A stretch of DNA of 64,000 bases from a bacterium. GTDB taxonomy: Bacteria; Verrucomicrobiota; Lentisphaeria; Victivallales; GWF2-38-69. Location of the stretch: assembly GCA_021781705.1 (NCBI GenBank), contig JAJXWI010000006.1, positions 1-64,000 of the forward strand, in the 5' to 3' direction. Positions 26,291 through 39,500 of this stretch are shown in pieces (positions within the stretch are counted from its first letter, which is position 1; each line of letters begins with the position of its first letter). Under the pieces are notes generated by a model, which searched no databases, had not been told where the DNA came from, and was given only the letters and a program-made list of their open reading frames with translations. The position numbers were made by a program, and so were the translations under genes.

Positions 26291-27117
26291 TATTTTTTCC
26301 TCCGTTCAACGATAAATCTACTAGTAGTTTTCTTTTTCTTTCTGGTCTTTTTGCCTTTGGCAAGCTGTCCCCATGGAGATACCGGATGTCCACCGCCGCT
26401 AGTTCTGCCTTCCCCTCCGCCCATTGGATGGTCTACTGGATTCATAGCAACGCCTCTTACGTGAGGTCTTTTTCCGGAATAACGTTTTTTTCCGGCTTTT
26501 CCGAGTGTTACGTTCATCTTTTCGACATTGCCAACCTGTCCTATTGTAGCAAGGCAGTCAACGTGAATTTTACGAACTTCGCCGCTCGGCATTTTTATCA
26601 TAGCATATTCGCCTTCATTAGCGCGAAGAGTAGCAACCTGTCCGGCAGAGCGAACAAGTTTTGCTCCCGAACCAGGTGCAATTTCTATGTTATGTATGCC
26701 CATGCCCACAGGAATGTGCTTAAGTTTTTTTGTATTTCCAGGCTTAATTTCAGCGTTTTCACCACTCATAATGACCGCGCCTACGGTAAGACCTACGGGA
26801 GCTATAATATATCTTTTTTCGCCATCGGCGTAGAATACGAGAGCAATATTTGCGCTTCTGTTTGGATCGTACTCTATTGAATTTACGGTCGCAGGAATAT
26901 CGAACTTATCTCTTTTAAAGTCGACAATACGGTATCTTCTCTTGTTACCGCCCCCCCTGAATCTGGTAGTTATATGACCGTCGCTGTTTCTTCCGCCGGT
27001 ATTACTCTTGCCTTTAACAAGAGATTTTTCAGGTTTTTTAGCGGTAAGTTCCGAATAATCAAGCACCGTCATCTGGCGCAAACTCGGAGTTAACGGAGCA
27101 AATTTTTTAAGAGCCAT
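26290..27117 (-). CDS. rplB: 50S ribosomal protein L2
   Basis: 275 aa, usual length. [19 protein letters not shown] near 41-59, [22 protein letters not shown] near 130-151, and the peptidyl-transferase-proximal [20 protein letters not shown] near 220-239 with the conserved His. Sixteen bases after rplW. Confidence 0.98.
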   Translation of the reverse strand: MALKKFAPLTPSLRQMTVLDYSELTAKKPEKSLVKGKSNTGGRNSDGHITTRFRGGGNKRRYRIVDFKRDKFDIPATVNSIEYDPNRSANIALVFYADGEKRYIIAPVGLTVGAVIMSGENAEIKPGNTKKLKHIPVGMGIHNIEIAPGSGAKLVRSAGQVATLRANEGEYAMIKMPSGEVRKIHVDCLATIGQVGNVEKMNVTLGKAGKKRYSGKRPHVRGVAMNPVDHPMGGGEGRTSGGGHPVSPWGQLAKGKKTRKKKKTTSRFIVERRKK

Positions 27118-27133
27118 AGTATCACCTATCCTT

Positions 27134-27424
27134 TTAAACTATTTCAATGCTGCCTTCAGACAAAGTAACAATGGCACGCTTCGTATCAGAGGTATAGCCC
27201 TGTTTAATAGACCTTCTACCCATTCTTTTCGGCTTGCCGAGACGATTAAGGACATTTACTCCTTTAACCTTCACATTGTATATACTTTCAACAGCACGTG
27301 CTACATCTATTTTTGTAGCATCTTTATTAATCTCGAAGACATACTTGTTGGCATCTTTTTGAGCTAGGCTCTTTTCGCTAACAAGTATCGTTTTTACTAC
27401 TGAATATGGATTAAACATTTTCAA
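27134..27424 (-). CDS. rplW: 50S ribosomal protein L23
   Basis: 96 aa. [19 protein letters not shown] and [24 protein letters not shown] are typical L23. Located at the peptide tunnel exit, docking site for trigger factor and SRP. Fifteen bases after rplD. Confidence 0.97.
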   Translation of the reverse strand: MKMFNPYSVVKTILVSEKSLAQKDANKYVFEINKDATKIDVARAVESIYNVKVKGVNVLNRLGKPKRMGRRSIKQGYTSDTKRAIVTLSEGSIEIV

Positions 27425-27439
27425 TTCCCTCTCTCTGAA

Positions 27440-28066
27440 TTACAGTTTTGACACAAAGTCTTTAATTGCTTCTTCAGTGAAGAGAACATCATCACATAAG
27501 AGCATCTGATAAACGTTCACCGAATCAACTTTAGACAGTAATACATTAGGAAGGTTCGAAGCAGCCTTCAGCGTATTATCAGTAAAATCTTTTACCAAGA
27601 CAAGGATTTTGTTCTTAAGCCCGAGCTTATCGAGCAATGCAACAAAGTTTTTCGTCTTAGCATCTGTGATATCCATTTTGTCAACCACATGCACGTTAGA
27701 AGTATTAAGCTTTTCAGAAAACACTCTCTTAAGCGCAAGTTTTTTGACTTTTTTGTTTACCTTTTTGGAGAAATCACGCGGATGAGGACCGAAAGCAACG
27801 CCGCCGCCTACCCATATAGGGCTTCTTGACGAACCAGCTCTAGCTCTACCAGTACCTTTTTGCCTCCATGGCTTAGCACCGCCGCCTCTAACCATTGCGC
27901 GAGTTTTTGTAGATGCAGTTCCGGCTCTGAGTCCGGCACGATAAGCAACTACAACATCCTGTACAGCCTGTTCTCCTTTTTCTAGCTCGAACCATTGGTC
28001 CTGAACTACAAATTCTCCGACCGAGCCGCCATCTTTATTAAATATCTGAACTTTATTCATATTCAT
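27440..28066 (-). CDS. rplD: 50S ribosomal protein L4
   Basis: 208 aa. The tunnel-lining loop is clear: GTASTKTRAMVRGGGAKPWR and QKGTGRARAGSSRSPIWVGG (about 53-92). L4 also represses its own S10 operon in E. coli; whether it does here is unknown. Six bases after rplC. Confidence 0.98.
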   Translation of the reverse strand: MNMNKVQIFNKDGGSVGEFVVQDQWFELEKGEQAVQDVVVAYRAGLRAGTASTKTRAMVRGGGAKPWRQKGTGRARAGSSRSPIWVGGGVAFGPHPRDFSKKVNKKVKKLALKRVFSEKLNTSNVHVVDKMDITDAKTKNFVALLDKLGLKNKILVLVKDFTDNTLKAASNLPNVLLSKVDSVNVYQMLLCDDVLFTEEAIKDFVSKL

Positions 28067-28072
28067 TACCTC

Positions 28073-28714
28073 TTAAGCGGAAACTTTCTTTCTTGCAGAG
28101 CGAACAATCACGACTCCGCCAGTTGGTCCCGGAACAGCACCTTTTACATAAAGGAGATTGTCTTCCTTACCTATACGCATAAGCTGTAGGTTCTGAACTG
28201 TGCGAGTCACATTCCCCATATGTCCTGGGCGCCTCTTGTTTCTATCAACCTTACCAGGCCAAGTACGCTGTCCTGAAGAACCAGGTCTTCTTATCCAGCC
28301 GCCCCCGTGAGAAGCTCTACCACCTGCAAACTTATAGCGTTTTACAACACCCTGAAAACCACGACCTTTCGTTGTCCCATACACGTCAATAAAATCATTT
28401 TCTTTAAACTGTTCTACCGTAAGGACTGAACCCAGTTCAAATTTTTCATCCTTTTCTGCGCGAAACTCGCGGATCACACTAGGCGGATTTTCAGCTTTTC
28501 CGCTCTTTGCGCAATGGCCTTTTACAGCTTTACTGACATTTTTAGCCTTTCTCTCACCGAAGCCAAGCTGTACGGCCGAATAGCCGTTGTTTTCTTCAGT
28601 CATCTGGCTTATGACGGTACAAGGACCAGCCTGAATAACAGTAACAGGAGTAATTTTTCCTGTTTCGTCATAGACCTGGGTCATACCGAGCTTCTTACCG
28701 ATTAGACCTTTCAT
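28073..28714 (-). CDS. rplC: 50S ribosomal protein L3
   Basis: 213 aa. GLIGKKLGMTQVYDETG start; GRGFQGVVKRY and SHGGGWIRRPGSSGQRTWPGK, then GHMGN. The last segments approach the peptidyl-transferase centre. A 146-bp gap with heptamer repeats separates it from rpsJ, unusual inside this operon. Confidence 0.97.
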   Translation of the reverse strand: MKGLIGKKLGMTQVYDETGKITPVTVIQAGPCTVISQMTEENNGYSAVQLGFGERKAKNVSKAVKGHCAKSGKAENPPSVIREFRAEKDEKFELGSVLTVEQFKENDFIDVYGTTKGRGFQGVVKRYKFAGGRASHGGGWIRRPGSSGQRTWPGKVDRNKRRPGHMGNVTRTVQNLQLMRIGKEDNLLYVKGAVPGPTGGVVIVRSARKKVSA

Positions 28715-28782
28715 CTTTTCTCCTATGGCACATACCTCTGAGGGAATTGGTGCCGGTTACGATTAGGGGCTTGCCTCTAATC

Positions 28783-28858
28783 AATTTTGAATTTTGAGTT
28801 TTGAGTTTTGAACTTTAAGTTTATTACATCGTAGTTATAACTCATCACTCAACACTAT
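28783..28858. repeat. Heptamer-repeat tract between rpsJ and rplC
   Basis: TTTTGAA TTTTGAG TTTTGAG TTTTGAA CTTTAAG (28786-28820), then TAACTCA TCACTCA ACACTAT (28837-28857). Located inside a ribosomal protein operon, so it would be transcribed in the leader of rplC. Confidence 0.8.
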
Positions 28859-28860
28859 AC

Positions 28861-29190
28861 TTAGAATCCTACTTTAATGGAGATATCAACTCCAGAGGGC
28901 AGATTCAGTTTCTTTAATTCATCAACAGTTTTTGCTGTTGGATTAACTATATCCATTAATCTTTTATGAGTTCTGGTTTCAAACTGATCCATAGACTTCT
29001 TGTCTACATGAGGGGAACGGTTTACCGTAAGTCTCTCAATTTTTGTAGGCAGGGGGATAGGTCCCGCAACCAGTGCACCAGTTCTTTTTGCAGTGTTAAC
29101 GATGTCCTTCACGGATCTGTCGAGGACCCTGTGATCAAAAGCCTGCAAACGAATCCTTATACGTTGTTTTTGGTTTTCTTTTGCGCTCAT
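28861..29190 (-). CDS. rpsJ: 30S ribosomal protein S10
   Basis: 109 aa. [42 protein letters not shown] and [12 protein letters not shown] are diagnostic. S10 is also the NusE antitermination factor. ATG overlaps the fusA stop by 4 bases (ATGA), indicating translational coupling with EF-G. Confidence 0.98.
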   Translation of the reverse strand: MSAKENQKQRIRIRLQAFDHRVLDRSVKDIVNTAKRTGALVAGPIPLPTKIERLTVNRSPHVDKKSMDQFETRTHKRLMDIVNPTAKTVDELKKLNLPSGVDISIKVGF

Positions 29191-31304
29191 TTATTATTCT
29201 CCAATATTTGTTGCTGTATATTATTAGGAACTTTTGCAAAATGAGATGGCTCCATAGAATGTGACGCTCTACCTTTAGAAACAGAACGTATGCTAGTAGA
29301 GTACCCGAACATTTCTGCCAGCGGCACATGAGCCATAATTTTCGTCTCATGATCGCCAGTGTCAAGTTCGACAATACTACCACGTCTACTGGAAACATCT
29401 CCTATAATATCTCCCATGTATTCTTCGGGAGTGACTATTTCCATCTTCATTATAGGTTCAAGAATAACAAGGTCTGCCTTCTTTGCAGCCTGTTTAACTG
29501 CCATTGAACCAGCAATTTTAAATGCCATTTCAGAGGAGTCAACCGGATGGTAAGAACCATCAAGAATATTGACTTGAAAGTCTGTAAACGGATACCCTGC
29601 AAGGACGCCACCTTTCGCAGCCTCTTGTATCCCTTTCTCTATAGGTTTAATATACTCTTTAGGAATATTTCCGCCTTTTACCATATTTTCTATAACAATA
29701 CCTGATCCACGTTCAAGCGGAAGGATTTCAAGTATAACATGGCCGTATTGTCCTTTTCCTCCGGACTGTCTGACAAACTTTGTATCAGCATCGGCCTTCT
29801 TCATGATAGTTTCTCTGTAAGCTACCTGAGGCTTTCCTGAGCTAGCTTCAACTTTGAATTCTCTGACAAGCCTGTCCATAATAATTTCAAGATGCAGCTC
29901 GCCCATACCTGAAATAACAGTTTGTCCGGTCTCTTCATCGCTTTTGACAACAAATGTCGGGTCTTCATCAGAAAGAGCCCCGAGCGCCATGAAAAGCTTA
30001 TCCCTGTCTCCCGAAGTCTTAGGCTCAACGGCAATAGACATAACAGGCTCAGGGAAATTCATAGATTCAAGGGTTATTTTATTACTATCCAAGCACATAG
30101 TATCACCTGTAGTAACATCTTTAAGCCCCACGGCTGCAGCAATGTCTCCACTGTAAATACTTTCGCGCTCTTCTCTTGAGTTTGCATGCATCTGCATGAG
30201 ACGGCCGAATCTTTCATTCCTCCTGGTACGAGGATTATATATTGTCATACCAGTAGTAGCCGTACCTGAATAAATTCTAAAGAATGTAAGCTTACCAACA
30301 TAAGGATCATTCATAATCTTGAAGGCCAGAGCTGAAAATGGCTCGCTGTCACCTACGTGAACAGACTTTTTCTCTTCAGTAACAGGATCCAACCCGTCAA
30401 TACTCCACACATCCACAGGAGACGGGAGATAATTAATAACAGAATCCAAAAGTAGCTGAACACCTTTGTTTTTGAAGGCAGTACCGCAAATAACAGGAAC
30501 AATATTTCCGCCTACAACAGCTTCTCTGAGCGCTTCTTTTAACTCAGCAACTTCAGGTTCCTTGTCGTCTAGGAACAACTCCATTATTTTTTCATTAAAT
30601 TCAGAAAGGCATTCAATAAGGTACGAACGGTATTCTTCTACCTTATCTTTGTGCTTAGGATCAAAACCTGCTTCTTCTCTGACAATCGAACCAAGTTCGT
30701 CGCCATCAAAATAGTAAGTTCTGCCCTCGATAATATCTATCATCCCCCTGAATTCACCTTCAGAACCGATCGGAACTTGTATAGGAACAGCCGTTGCACT
30801 AAGCTTCGTCCTCATGTCCTGCACAACTTTTTCAAAATTGGCTCCTATCCTGTCCATCTTATTGACGAAGGCAACAATAGGCACACCATATTTCCTCGCC
30901 TGCCTCCAGACCGTCTCCGTTTGAGGCTGAACACCGCCAACCGCACAAAATACGGTTACAGCGCCGTCAAGCACACGCAACGACCTTTCAACTTCCGCGG
31001 TAAAGTCCACATGCCCCGGAGTGTCAATTATATTTATTCTATGATTTTTCCATGCACAAGTCGTCGCGGCAGAAGTTATTGTAATTCCTCTTTCCTGCTC
31101 CTGAACCATCCAGTCCATAGTAGCTGTACCTTCATGAACTTCCCCCATCTTGTAGTTCACTCCAGTGTAATAAAGGATTCTTTCGCTTGTAGTAGTTTTA
31201 CCGGCATCAATATGCGCTATAATGCCGATATTGCGTACGTTAGGCAGCGGAAACTGCCTACCAGTCGACTCGTTATAATCTTTTTTTCCTGATACTTTGG
31301 CCAT
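29187..31304 (-). CDS. fusA: Elongation factor G
   Basis: 705 aa translocase GTPase. G1 [19 protein letters not shown] near 31, G2 region [12 protein letters not shown]3 [10 protein letters not shown]4 VNKMDRIGA near 139, then domains II-V ending with [18 protein letters not shown]. Full length. Twenty-seven bases after rpsG in the str operon order rpsL-rpsG-fusA. Confidence 0.98.
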   Translation of the reverse strand: MAKVSGKKDYNESTGRQFPLPNVRNIGIIAHIDAGKTTTSERILYYTGVNYKMGEVHEGTATMDWMVQEQERGITITSAATTCAWKNHRINIIDTPGHVDFTAEVERSLRVLDGAVTVFCAVGGVQPQTETVWRQARKYGVPIVAFVNKMDRIGANFEKVVQDMRTKLSATAVPIQVPIGSEGEFRGMIDIIEGRTYYFDGDELGSIVREEAGFDPKHKDKVEEYRSYLIECLSEFNEKIMELFLDDKEPEVAELKEALREAVVGGNIVPVICGTAFKNKGVQLLLDSVINYLPSPVDVWSIDGLDPVTEEKKSVHVGDSEPFSALAFKIMNDPYVGKLTFFRIYSGTATTGMTIYNPRTRRNERFGRLMQMHANSREERESIYSGDIAAAVGLKDVTTGDTMCLDSNKITLESMNFPEPVMSIAVEPKTSGDRDKLFMALGALSDEDPTFVVKSDEETGQTVISGMGELHLEIIMDRLVREFKVEASSGKPQVAYRETIMKKADADTKFVRQSGGKGQYGHVILEILPLERGSGIVIENMVKGGNIPKEYIKPIEKGIQEAAKGGVLAGYPFTDFQVNILDGSYHPVDSSEMAFKIAGSMAVKQAAKKADLVILEPIMKMEIVTPEEYMGDIIGDVSSRRGSIVELDTGDHETKIMAHVPLAEMFGYSTSIRSVSKGRASHSMEPSHFAKVPNNIQQQILENNK

Positions 31305-31331
31305 GTGAAAAGTAAATCCAAATAAATGTTA

Positions 31332-31802
31332 TTACCACCTAAAATGGGCAAAAGCTTTGTTAGCCTGGGCCATTTTATGTGTATCGTCTTTTTTCTTAAT
31401 TGTTGAACCGGTATTGTCGAAAGCATCAAGAATTTCAGTTGATAAACTTTTGCTCATCGGTACCCCTTTTCTTCCTCTTGCATAGGTAGAAATCCATTTA
31501 AGAGCAAGACAAACTTGTCTGTCATTATTGATTTCTACCGGAACCTGATAGGTAGCTCCACCAACGCGGCGGCTCTTTACTTCAAGTTTTGGTTTTGCAT
31601 TTTCCAGAGCCTGGACAAAAACTTCAAGCGGCTCCATCTCTTTTTTCTTTTTCTTGATTTCTTTCAAAGCCCCGTAAACAATACCTTGAGCAACGGCCTT
31701 CTTGCCTCTTTCCATAATTGTATGGATCAGGCGAGAAACCAATTCGCTGTTGTATATCGGGTCGGGTGTAACTTCCCTTTTTTCAGCTCTATGTCTTCTC
31801 AT
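31332..31802 (-). CDS. rpsG: 30S ribosomal protein S7
   Basis: 156 aa. [21 protein letters not shown] start, [16 protein letters not shown] (about 76-91), [13 protein letters not shown]. Primary 16S-binding head protein. S7 represses the str operon in E. coli. The 103-bp gap to rpsL is a place where such control could act. Confidence 0.98.
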   Translation of the reverse strand: MRRHRAEKREVTPDPIYNSELVSRLIHTIMERGKKAVAQGIVYGALKEIKKKKKEMEPLEVFVQALENAKPKLEVKSRRVGGATYQVPVEINNDRQVCLALKWISTYARGRKGVPMSKSLSTEILDAFDNTGSTIKKKDDTHKMAQANKAFAHFRW

Positions 31803-31905
31803 TCCTTTTAACCTTCAAATATTTGTTAAACCTAAATTCCTTGTACACGGCAGAATCTGTCGGCGTCTTCCGACGACGACAGACTGTAAACAACAAAACT
31901 TCAAA

Positions 31906-32280
31906 TTACTGCTTAGGCTTCTTAGCACCGTATTTTGAACGGCTGCGCCTGCGTTTTTCAACTCCAAGGCTGTCAAGTGCGCCACGAACGATATGATAGC
32001 GCACGCCTGGAAGGTCTCTTACCCTTCCACCTTTCACAAGTACCACGGAGTGTTCTTGAAGATTATGTCCTTCGCCTCCTATGTAAGCTGTAACTTCTTC
32101 CCCATTAGTGAGGCGGACTCTGGCAATTTTTCTCAGAGCTGAGTTAGGCTTCTTAGGAGTTCTAGTTGTTACCTGAGTGCAGATGCCTCTACGCTGCGGG
32201 CAACCCTTCAAAGCACGAGCTTTGACTTTCTTGAACTTTTTAGTTCTGCCATTTTTAACCAGTTGATTAATTGTAGGCAT
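31906..32280 (-). CDS. rpsL: 30S ribosomal protein S12
   Basis: 124 aa. [11 protein letters not shown] start; [21 protein letters not shown] carries the streptomycin-relevant lysine; [20 protein letters not shown] and [11 protein letters not shown] follow. The wild-type Lys in PKKPNS suggests no streptomycin-type resistance substitution there. Eighty-two bases after rpoC. Confidence 0.98.
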   Translation of the reverse strand: MPTINQLVKNGRTKKFKKVKARALKGCPQRRGICTQVTTRTPKKPNSALRKIARVRLTNGEEVTAYIGGEGHNLQEHSVVLVKGGRVRDLPGVRYHIVRGALDSLGVEKRRRSRSKYGAKKPKQ

Positions 32281-32362
32281 GTTTTTTCACCTTAAAATTT
32301 ATTTTTTTTACAATCAAAGAGCGTTTAATTTATAATTCTTTTGTCGTTATACAAATTTTTTT

Positions 32363-35300
32363 TTAATTTTCTTTGTCAATAGCTAGAATTTCTTCAGCTT
32401 TTGCCTTTGCTTCCGTTTGTTCAACAGTCAATTTACTCTTCCCATCTTCAGAAGAGTTGAACTCAAGCTCTATTTCTGCTCCAAGCTTCCTAACGGATAA
32501 ATGTGCGTATTTTGAACATCCGGTACCAGCAGGTATCAAGTGCCCTGTTATCACATTTTCCTTAAATCCTTTGAGCTGGTCAACCTTGCCAAGGATTGCA
32601 GCATCTGTAAGGATTCTTGTTGTATCCTGGAAAGAAGCAGCTGAAATGAAACTTTCGGTTTCAAGAGAAGCTTTTGTTATTCCAAGAAGCACAGGATCAG
32701 CTTCGGCTGCACTCCCGCCGTTTTTCGCGACCTTTCTATTTTCTTTTAGAAAATTACGTTTATCTATCTGTTCGCCAGGCAGATACTGTGAAGTACCAGC
32801 TTCAGTAACTCTTACTTTCTGAAGCATTTGTCTGACTATAATTTCAATGTGCTTGTCATTGATTTCTACGCCCTGTGCGCGGTAAACAAGCTGAACTTCA
32901 TTAACCAAGTATTTCTGGAGTTCCTGAGGTCCGCAGATTTCAAGAAGGTCATGAGGGTCAATAGATCCATCTGTGAGCTTTTGTCCCTTCTTAACTATGT
33001 CGCCTTTTCTAACGGTCAAGTGCTTATTGGAAGGAATTGAATGTTCTTCAATAAGTGTTGCGTCTTCTATATCGTGAATAATGAGCTGTATTTTACCTCT
33101 GCCCATGCGTCCGATTTCTACACGCCCTGACATTCTAGCTATTTCAGCAAGTTCTTTTGGCTTTCTTGCTTCAAATAATTCAGCTACGCGCGGAAGTCCT
33201 CCGGTAATATCCTTATTCTTTGAAAGCTGTCTTGGAAGTCTTGCTAACACGCTACCAGTCTCAACCATATCATTTTCTTTTATCATGATATGAGCGCCAG
33301 ACGGCAGAGGATGATGGTCAATGATTTCGTTATTTGCATTGAAAATAATGATTTGCGGATGCAAATCTTCTCTATGCTCCATGACCATCACTTCTTCTAT
33401 TCCGCTTAGCCTTACTTCACGGCTCAGAGTAATTCCTTCAATTAGGTCTCTGAATTCAACTCTACCAGAAACTTCAGAGAAAATCGGAATATTGAACGGA
33501 TCCCACTTTGCTACAAGATCATCTTCGTTAACTGCAGCTTTTTCTTTACAGAACACAACAGACCCGATAACCAACTCATATTTTTCCAGCGTTGTCTTAT
33601 CTTGATCTTTAACACTTACGGTACCGGCCTTAACAACCTTCATTGTACCTTCTTTGTCTTCAATGAATCTGACATTATCTCCGAAATGAATCCAGCCTGA
33701 ATTCTTAACTCTTACTTCATTTTGCTGCAGTGCAGACGATGCTGTACCCCCGATATGGAATGTACGCATTGTCAACTGGGTTCCAGGCTCACCGATTGAC
33801 TGAGCGGCAATGATACCTACCGCATCGCCAATCTCTGCGAGTCTGTTTGAAGCCAGATTCTTTCCATAGCATTTAATGCACATGCCAAACTCTGTTTCGC
33901 ATGTGAGAGAAGATCTTATAAAGACTTCTTTTACATTGCTCTTATTGATGGCAGAAGCTATTTCTTCGGTAATGTATTCATTAGCTCTTACGAAATATTT
34001 ACCTTTTCCACCACCCGGCACATCTTTAGCACAAAATCTACCGACAATCCTGCTCTTAATTGAAACAATTTCTTCGCCGGAATCCTTGATTGCGCTTACA
34101 GCTATTGAATTTGTCGTACCGCAATCGTCTTCTGTGCAAATAACATCCTGAGACACATCCACAAGCTTTCTTGTCATGTAACCGGAGTCAGCAGTCTTAA
34201 GAGCTGTATCGGCAAGACCTTTTCTTGCTCCGTGAGTACTTGTGAAATATTCGAGAACTTTTAAGCCTTCTCTGAAGTTTGAAATAATCGGTCTTTCGAT
34301 GATTTCTCCGGAAGGTTTTGCCATCAGTCCGCGCATACCTGCAAGCTGTCTTATCTGGTCCCTGCTTCCTCTTGCTCCTGAATCAAGCATCGCGTAAACA
34401 GGATTAATTTCTCCATCTTTTACAGTACCTTTTTTAAGAGTAACGATAAGTTCGTCTGCGACATTGTTAGAAGCTTTGCTCCATGTATCGATAATCTTAT
34501 TGATACGCTCATCGCTGGTAATCATTCCATCATGGTACTGTTTTTCAATCTTTTCAATTTCCTTGCCAGCCGCTTCAATTTCAGCCGGTTTACTCTTAGG
34601 AACTTTCAAGTCTGCTATAGAGATTGAAAAGCCTGACTTTGTTGCGTATTCATATCCCAGAGCTTTAAGCGCATCAAGCATTTTTACAGTTCCCATGCGC
34701 CCGATCTTGATATAGCAATCGCTTACGAGCTTATTCAAAATCTTTTTGTTCGTAGGACCATTAAAGAATCCTAGTTCATCATCCCATACTTCATTGAATA
34801 TGCATCTACCTAGGGTAGTTACGATATATTTTGATTTCTTATCGCCCCAAACAGTATCCTTTCCGTAATCAGGATTAGGAATTTTGACTAGCTCGTGGAT
34901 ATTAATTTTTTTCTCATCGTAAGCAGCTAAAAGTTCAAAGTAACCTGAATACAACTTAGGATTGCTGTTTTTTTCGCTATCCAGCGTAGTAGTCAGATAA
35001 TATGCACCAAGAGTAATATCCTGTGATGGTGTCGTAATAGGTTTTCCGTTTGATGGGGAAAATATATTATTCGGAGATAACATCAAAAGTTTGGTTTCGA
35101 GCTGGGCCACCGTTGATAACGGAATATGAACAGCCATCTGATCCCCGTCAAAGTCTGCGTTATATGCAGTACAAACCAGTGGATGAATCCTTATGGCTGA
35201 ACCTTCAATCAGCACCGGATTAAAAGCCTGTATACTTAGTCTGTGCAGAGTAGGAGCACGATTCAGAAGCACAGGATGCCCTTTTATCACTTCTTCAAGA

Positions 35301-36541
35301 ATATCCCATACTATATCATCGCCTCTTTCAATCATCTTTTTGGCGCTTCTTACAGTATGAACGTGTCCACGATCCTTCAGATGACGAATAATAAACGGTT
35401 CAAAAAGCGTAAGGGCCATTTTTTTCGGAAGTCCGCACTGGTCAAGGTTAAGTTCGGGTCCTACAACGATAACTGAACGACCTGAATAGTCTACGCGTTT
35501 TCCAAGCAAGTTCTGTCTGAAACGACCACCTTTACCCTTGAGCATGTCACTCAAAGATTTGAGAGGACGGTTTCCTGCACCTGTAATAGCTCTGCCGTGT
35601 CTGCCGTTATCTAGTAAAGCATCTACAGCTTCCTGAAGCATTCTTTTTTCATTTCTGATAATCACTTCAGGAGTCTTGAGTTGAAGCAAATTCTTTAAGC
35701 GGTTATTTCTGTAAATAACCCTTCTATAAAGATCGTTAAGGTCGTAAGTAGCAAACCTTCCACCTTCAAGTGGAACTAGAGGTCTCAGTTCAGGCGGGAT
35801 TACAGGAAGTACTTCAAGAACCATCCATTCCGGTTTTGCACCGCTATTAGAAAATCCTTCAATAAGCCTTAAACGTTTTGCAATTTTCTTTCTGATGGCT
35901 CTGCTTCGAGTAGCAAACATCTGAGAAGTCAGGTCTTCCTTCATTTGAGCAAGATCCAACGTCTCGAGCAGCTTTTTAATTGCCGGAGCACCCATGTCAG
36001 CCTGGAACGAATCCATTCCGTAAAGTTCAATAGCTTCACGATATTCAATTTCGCTCAATGTTTGACAAACTTTGAGTGGAGTATCACCCGGATCTACGAC
36101 TACCCATTCTTCGTAGTAGATTACTCTTTCAAGAGCACGGGCTGTCATATCTAAAATCAACCCAAGCCTGCTTGGCATACACTTAAAAAACCATACGTGC
36201 GAAACAGGTACAGCCAATTCAATATGCCCCATTCTTTCACGTCTTACTCTGGAAACCGTTACTTCTACGCCGCAACGGTCACATATTACGCCTTTATATT
36301 TTATGCGCTTATACTTTCCGCAGCCGCATTCCCAGTCGCGAGTCGGACCGAAAATTCTTTCGCAAAACAAGCCGCCTTTTTCAGGCTTGAAACTTCTATA
36401 GTTAATGGTTTCAGGGTTTTTAATTTCCCCATGACTCCACGAACGGATCCTTTCAGGAGATGCCACATTTATTGACACTGCCTCAAAAGTATTTTCCTCT
36501 ACGTGGTCAATGCCTTTATTTGCCATGTTACTGTCTATCAC
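32363..36541 (-). CDS. rpoC: DNA-directed RNA polymerase subunit beta'
   Basis: 1392 aa. N-terminal zinc-binding [20 protein letters not shown] near 71-90, the catalytic [16 protein letters not shown] near 470, the trigger-loop and bridge-helix region ([19 protein letters not shown]), the second zinc cluster ([13 protein letters not shown]) and [16 protein letters not shown]. Continuous, no large lineage insertions obvious. Nineteen bases after rpoB. Confidence 0.99.
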   Translation of the reverse strand: MIDSNMANKGIDHVEENTFEAVSINVASPERIRSWSHGEIKNPETINYRSFKPEKGGLFCERIFGPTRDWECGCGKYKRIKYKGVICDRCGVEVTVSRVRRERMGHIELAVPVSHVWFFKCMPSRLGLILDMTARALERVIYYEEWVVVDPGDTPLKVCQTLSEIEYREAIELYGMDSFQADMGAPAIKKLLETLDLAQMKEDLTSQMFATRSRAIRKKIAKRLRLIEGFSNSGAKPEWMVLEVLPVIPPELRPLVPLEGGRFATYDLNDLYRRVIYRNNRLKNLLQLKTPEVIIRNEKRMLQEAVDALLDNGRHGRAITGAGNRPLKSLSDMLKGKGGRFRQNLLGKRVDYSGRSVIVVGPELNLDQCGLPKKMALTLFEPFIIRHLKDRGHVHTVRSAKKMIERGDDIVWDILEEVIKGHPVLLNRAPTLHRLSIQAFNPVLIEGSAIRIHPLVCTAYNADFDGDQMAVHIPLSTVAQLETKLLMLSPNNIFSPSNGKPITTPSQDITLGAYYLTTTLDSEKNSNPKLYSGYFELLAAYDEKKINIHELVKIPNPDYGKDTVWGDKKSKYIVTTLGRCIFNEVWDDELGFFNGPTNKKILNKLVSDCYIKIGRMGTVKMLDALKALGYEYATKSGFSISIADLKVPKSKPAEIEAAGKEIEKIEKQYHDGMITSDERINKIIDTWSKASNNVADELIVTLKKGTVKDGEINPVYAMLDSGARGSRDQIRQLAGMRGLMAKPSGEIIERPIISNFREGLKVLEYFTSTHGARKGLADTALKTADSGYMTRKLVDVSQDVICTEDDCGTTNSIAVSAIKDSGEEIVSIKSRIVGRFCAKDVPGGGKGKYFVRANEYITEEIASAINKSNVKEVFIRSSLTCETEFGMCIKCYGKNLASNRLAEIGDAVGIIAAQSIGEPGTQLTMRTFHIGGTASSALQQNEVRVKNSGWIHFGDNVRFIEDKEGTMKVVKAGTVSVKDQDKTTLEKYELVIGSVVFCKEKAAVNEDDLVAKWDPFNIPIFSEVSGRVEFRDLIEGITLSREVRLSGIEEVMVMEHREDLHPQIIIFNANNEIIDHHPLPSGAHIMIKENDMVETGSVLARLPRQLSKNKDITGGLPRVAELFEARKPKELAEIARMSGRVEIGRMGRGKIQLIIHDIEDATLIEEHSIPSNKHLTVRKGDIVKKGQKLTDGSIDPHDLLEICGPQELQKYLVNEVQLVYRAQGVEINDKHIEIIVRQMLQKVRVTEAGTSQYLPGEQIDKRNFLKENRKVAKNGGSAAEADPVLLGITKASLETESFISAASFQDTTRILTDAAILGKVDQLKGFKENVITGHLIPAGTGCSKYAHLSVRKLGAEIELEFNSSEDGKSKLTVEQTEAKAKAEEILAIDKEN

Positions 36542-36560
36542 GGTAAAACTCCTATTTAAA

Positions 36561-39500
36561 TTAAGAAAGAGTGCTTTCTTTGACTATTTGTATGTCAAGC
36601 CCCAAGCTCTGCATTTCCTTCATAAGTACATTGAAAGATTCAGGGCGGCCTGCTTCAAGAGTGTTCTGTCCTTTTACTATGGATTCATACATCCTTGTAC
36701 GACCCACAACGTCATCGCTCTTCACTGTGAGCATTTCCTGCAGAGTATAGGCAGCACCGTAAGCTTCAAGAGCCCACACTTCCATTTCCCCGAAGCGCTG
36801 GCCTCCGTGCTGGGCTTTGCCTCCGAGAGGTTGTTGTGTAACAAGCGAATATGGACCTACTGACCTTGCGTGTATCTTATTAGCTACAAGGTGGTCCAGC
36901 TTCATCATGTACATCTTTCCGACAGTTACTCTCTGATGGAACCTGTTACCAGTTCTACCATCGAAGAGGTCGGTTTTTCCGTCAAATACCCACTTTCCCT
37001 GCTTGAGAACAAATCCCCAGTGATGATCTTCGCCGTTTTCTTTAGCACATTTCTCATTGGCCTTCTTCATAAAGTCAATAATAGTATCTTCGCTAGGCCC
37101 GTCGAACACAGGACATGCAACTTTCAGCCCAAGTATTCCGGCAGCCCATCCAAGGTGAGTTTCAAGTATCTGACCCACATTCATACGGCTAGGCACGCCA
37201 AGAGGATTAAGAACAATATCTACAGGAGTACCATCAGCAAGGAATGGCATATCTTCAACAGGAACTATCTTAGCAACAATACCCTTGTTACCGTGACGCC
37301 CTGCCATCTTGTCACCAACCTGTAATTTTCTCTTTGTTGCTATATAAACTTTTACTCTCTTGACGGCACCAAGTTCAACATTCTGTCCGCCTTCCAGAGA
37401 ATTTATAGCCTCATCCCTCTCGTTTTCAATCCTGTCAAATTTAGGAACGTATTTTCCCATTATTCCGTCTATCTGCTCTTTTACGGAGCACTCTTCCATC
37501 TTGTAGTATCTGTGCTTGTTTGCAAGCTTATTTATACCACTTGAAGTAACTCTTCTATTGGAAGAAATGAGTATCATATCTTTCTTTGATGAAGAGGTAT
37601 CGTAAATCGGGTAAGGAAGTTTCTGTTTGAGCAGAATTCCGGTAAGCTCTTCTACTAGTTCTTCCAGAAGAACAGAATATTCAGCTTTCGCATTATCTTT
37701 AATATGTTTGCATTGGCGTCTTACTTCCGTCTTAGTCATAGCGGATCTGTTTGGATCTTTTGAACGCTCAACTCTCACATCCATGACCATACCAGTAGTG
37801 CCGCTTCCTACGACAAGGCTTGAATCCTTTACATCTGCAGCTTTTTCGCCAAAGATAGCGCGAAGAAGTCTCTCTTCCGGAGCAAGTTCAGTTTCGGACT
37901 TCGGAGTAATCTTACCTACGAGAATATCTCCAGGCTTAACTTCCGAGCCAAGTCGAATAACACCGTCCGGGCCAAGATTTCTCAGAGCCTCTTCACTTAC
38001 GTTAGGAATGTCTCTTGTGATTTCTTCAGGACCAAGCTTCGTATCTCTTGCCAGAGTTTCAAATTCAGTAACATGAATACTTGTGTATACATCTTCCTTA
38101 ACGACGCGTTCGCTTATAACAATAGCATCCTCAAAGTTATATCCACACCATGACATGAACGCCACGGTAAGATTCTTTCCAAGTGCAAGTTCGCCCTCAG
38201 ACGTACCAGCACCATCGGCTATTATCTCGCCTTTCTTCACGACCTGTCCTGAATGTACTATCGGTCTCTGATTAATACCTGTACCTGCATTTGTTCTCAG
38301 ATATTTGTACAATTCATAGACTCTAGCTTTCTCAGGTTTTGCCGTAGATTCCAATGATTTCCCATCAGCCGTTATTACTATTATATCGCCTGAAACTTCC
38401 GCAACGATGCCATCTTCTTCAGACGCTATAACAGCCTTAGTATCCACAGCTACGCGGCCTTCAAGTCCGGTACCCACAATCGGAGCTTCAGTAGTAAGCA
38501 GAGGAACAGCCTGTCTCTGCATATTTGAACCCATCAGAGCTCTACTTGTATCGTTGTGTTCAAGGAACGGTATCAAAGTAGCTGCTGCGCTCACCATTTG
38601 CTTTGGAGAAACGTCCATCAACTGAACTTCTTCCCTCGGCTTTTCCAGAGGATCGCCCTGGTATCTTGTCATAACGGTTATATTGGCGAATTTACCCTTT
38701 TCATCAATCGGAGCATTTGCCTGAGCTATAACATATTGCTCTTCTTCATCGGCTGTAAGATATACTATTTCGTCGGTAACTTTATCATTCTTTACAACTC
38801 TGTATGGAGACTCAAGAAATCCAAAATCATTTACCCGCGCATAAAGAGACATCGAAGAAATTAGTCCAATGTTAGGACCTTCAGGAGTTTCAATCGGACA
38901 TACACGGCCATAATGACTTGTATGAACGTCACGAACTTCAAATCCGGCTCTTTCTCTATTAAGACCGCCTGGTCCAAGAGCGCTGAGTCTTCTTTTATTT
39001 GTAAGTTCTGCAAGCGGATTTGTCTGATCCATGAATTGAGAAAGCTGGTTTCTTGCAAAGAAATCTCTTATAACGCTTGCGAAAGCTTTCGGATTAACTA
39101 GCTTTGCAGGAGTCATGACATTCTCGTTCATTCCGAGAAGAGTCATTCTTTCACGTACAAGCCTTTCAGTTCTGACAAGCCCTATGCGGCACTGATTCTG
39201 AATCTGCTCGCCAACGGTCTTTATTCTTCTGCTTCCAAGATGGTCAATATCGTCAACTTTCCCTGCAGTGCATCTTAAATTCATAAGATATTTTGTAGCA
39301 CCAACCATGTCCTCTTTTGTGAGAGTCCTTACACTTTCAGGAATATTTAAACCAAGCTTCTTATTTATTTTGTATCTGCCGACAAGACCTATGTCGTATC
39401 TTTTTACATCGAAGAACAATCTGTCAAGAAGTTGGATAGCATTCGGAATGCTCGGCGGATCTCCAGGCCTCATCCTTCTGTATATTTCTTTCAATGCTTC

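Noticed and set aside
31217-31429. 70-aa ORF overlapping fusA and rpsG
   Set aside because: Out-of-frame reading across two well supported genes.
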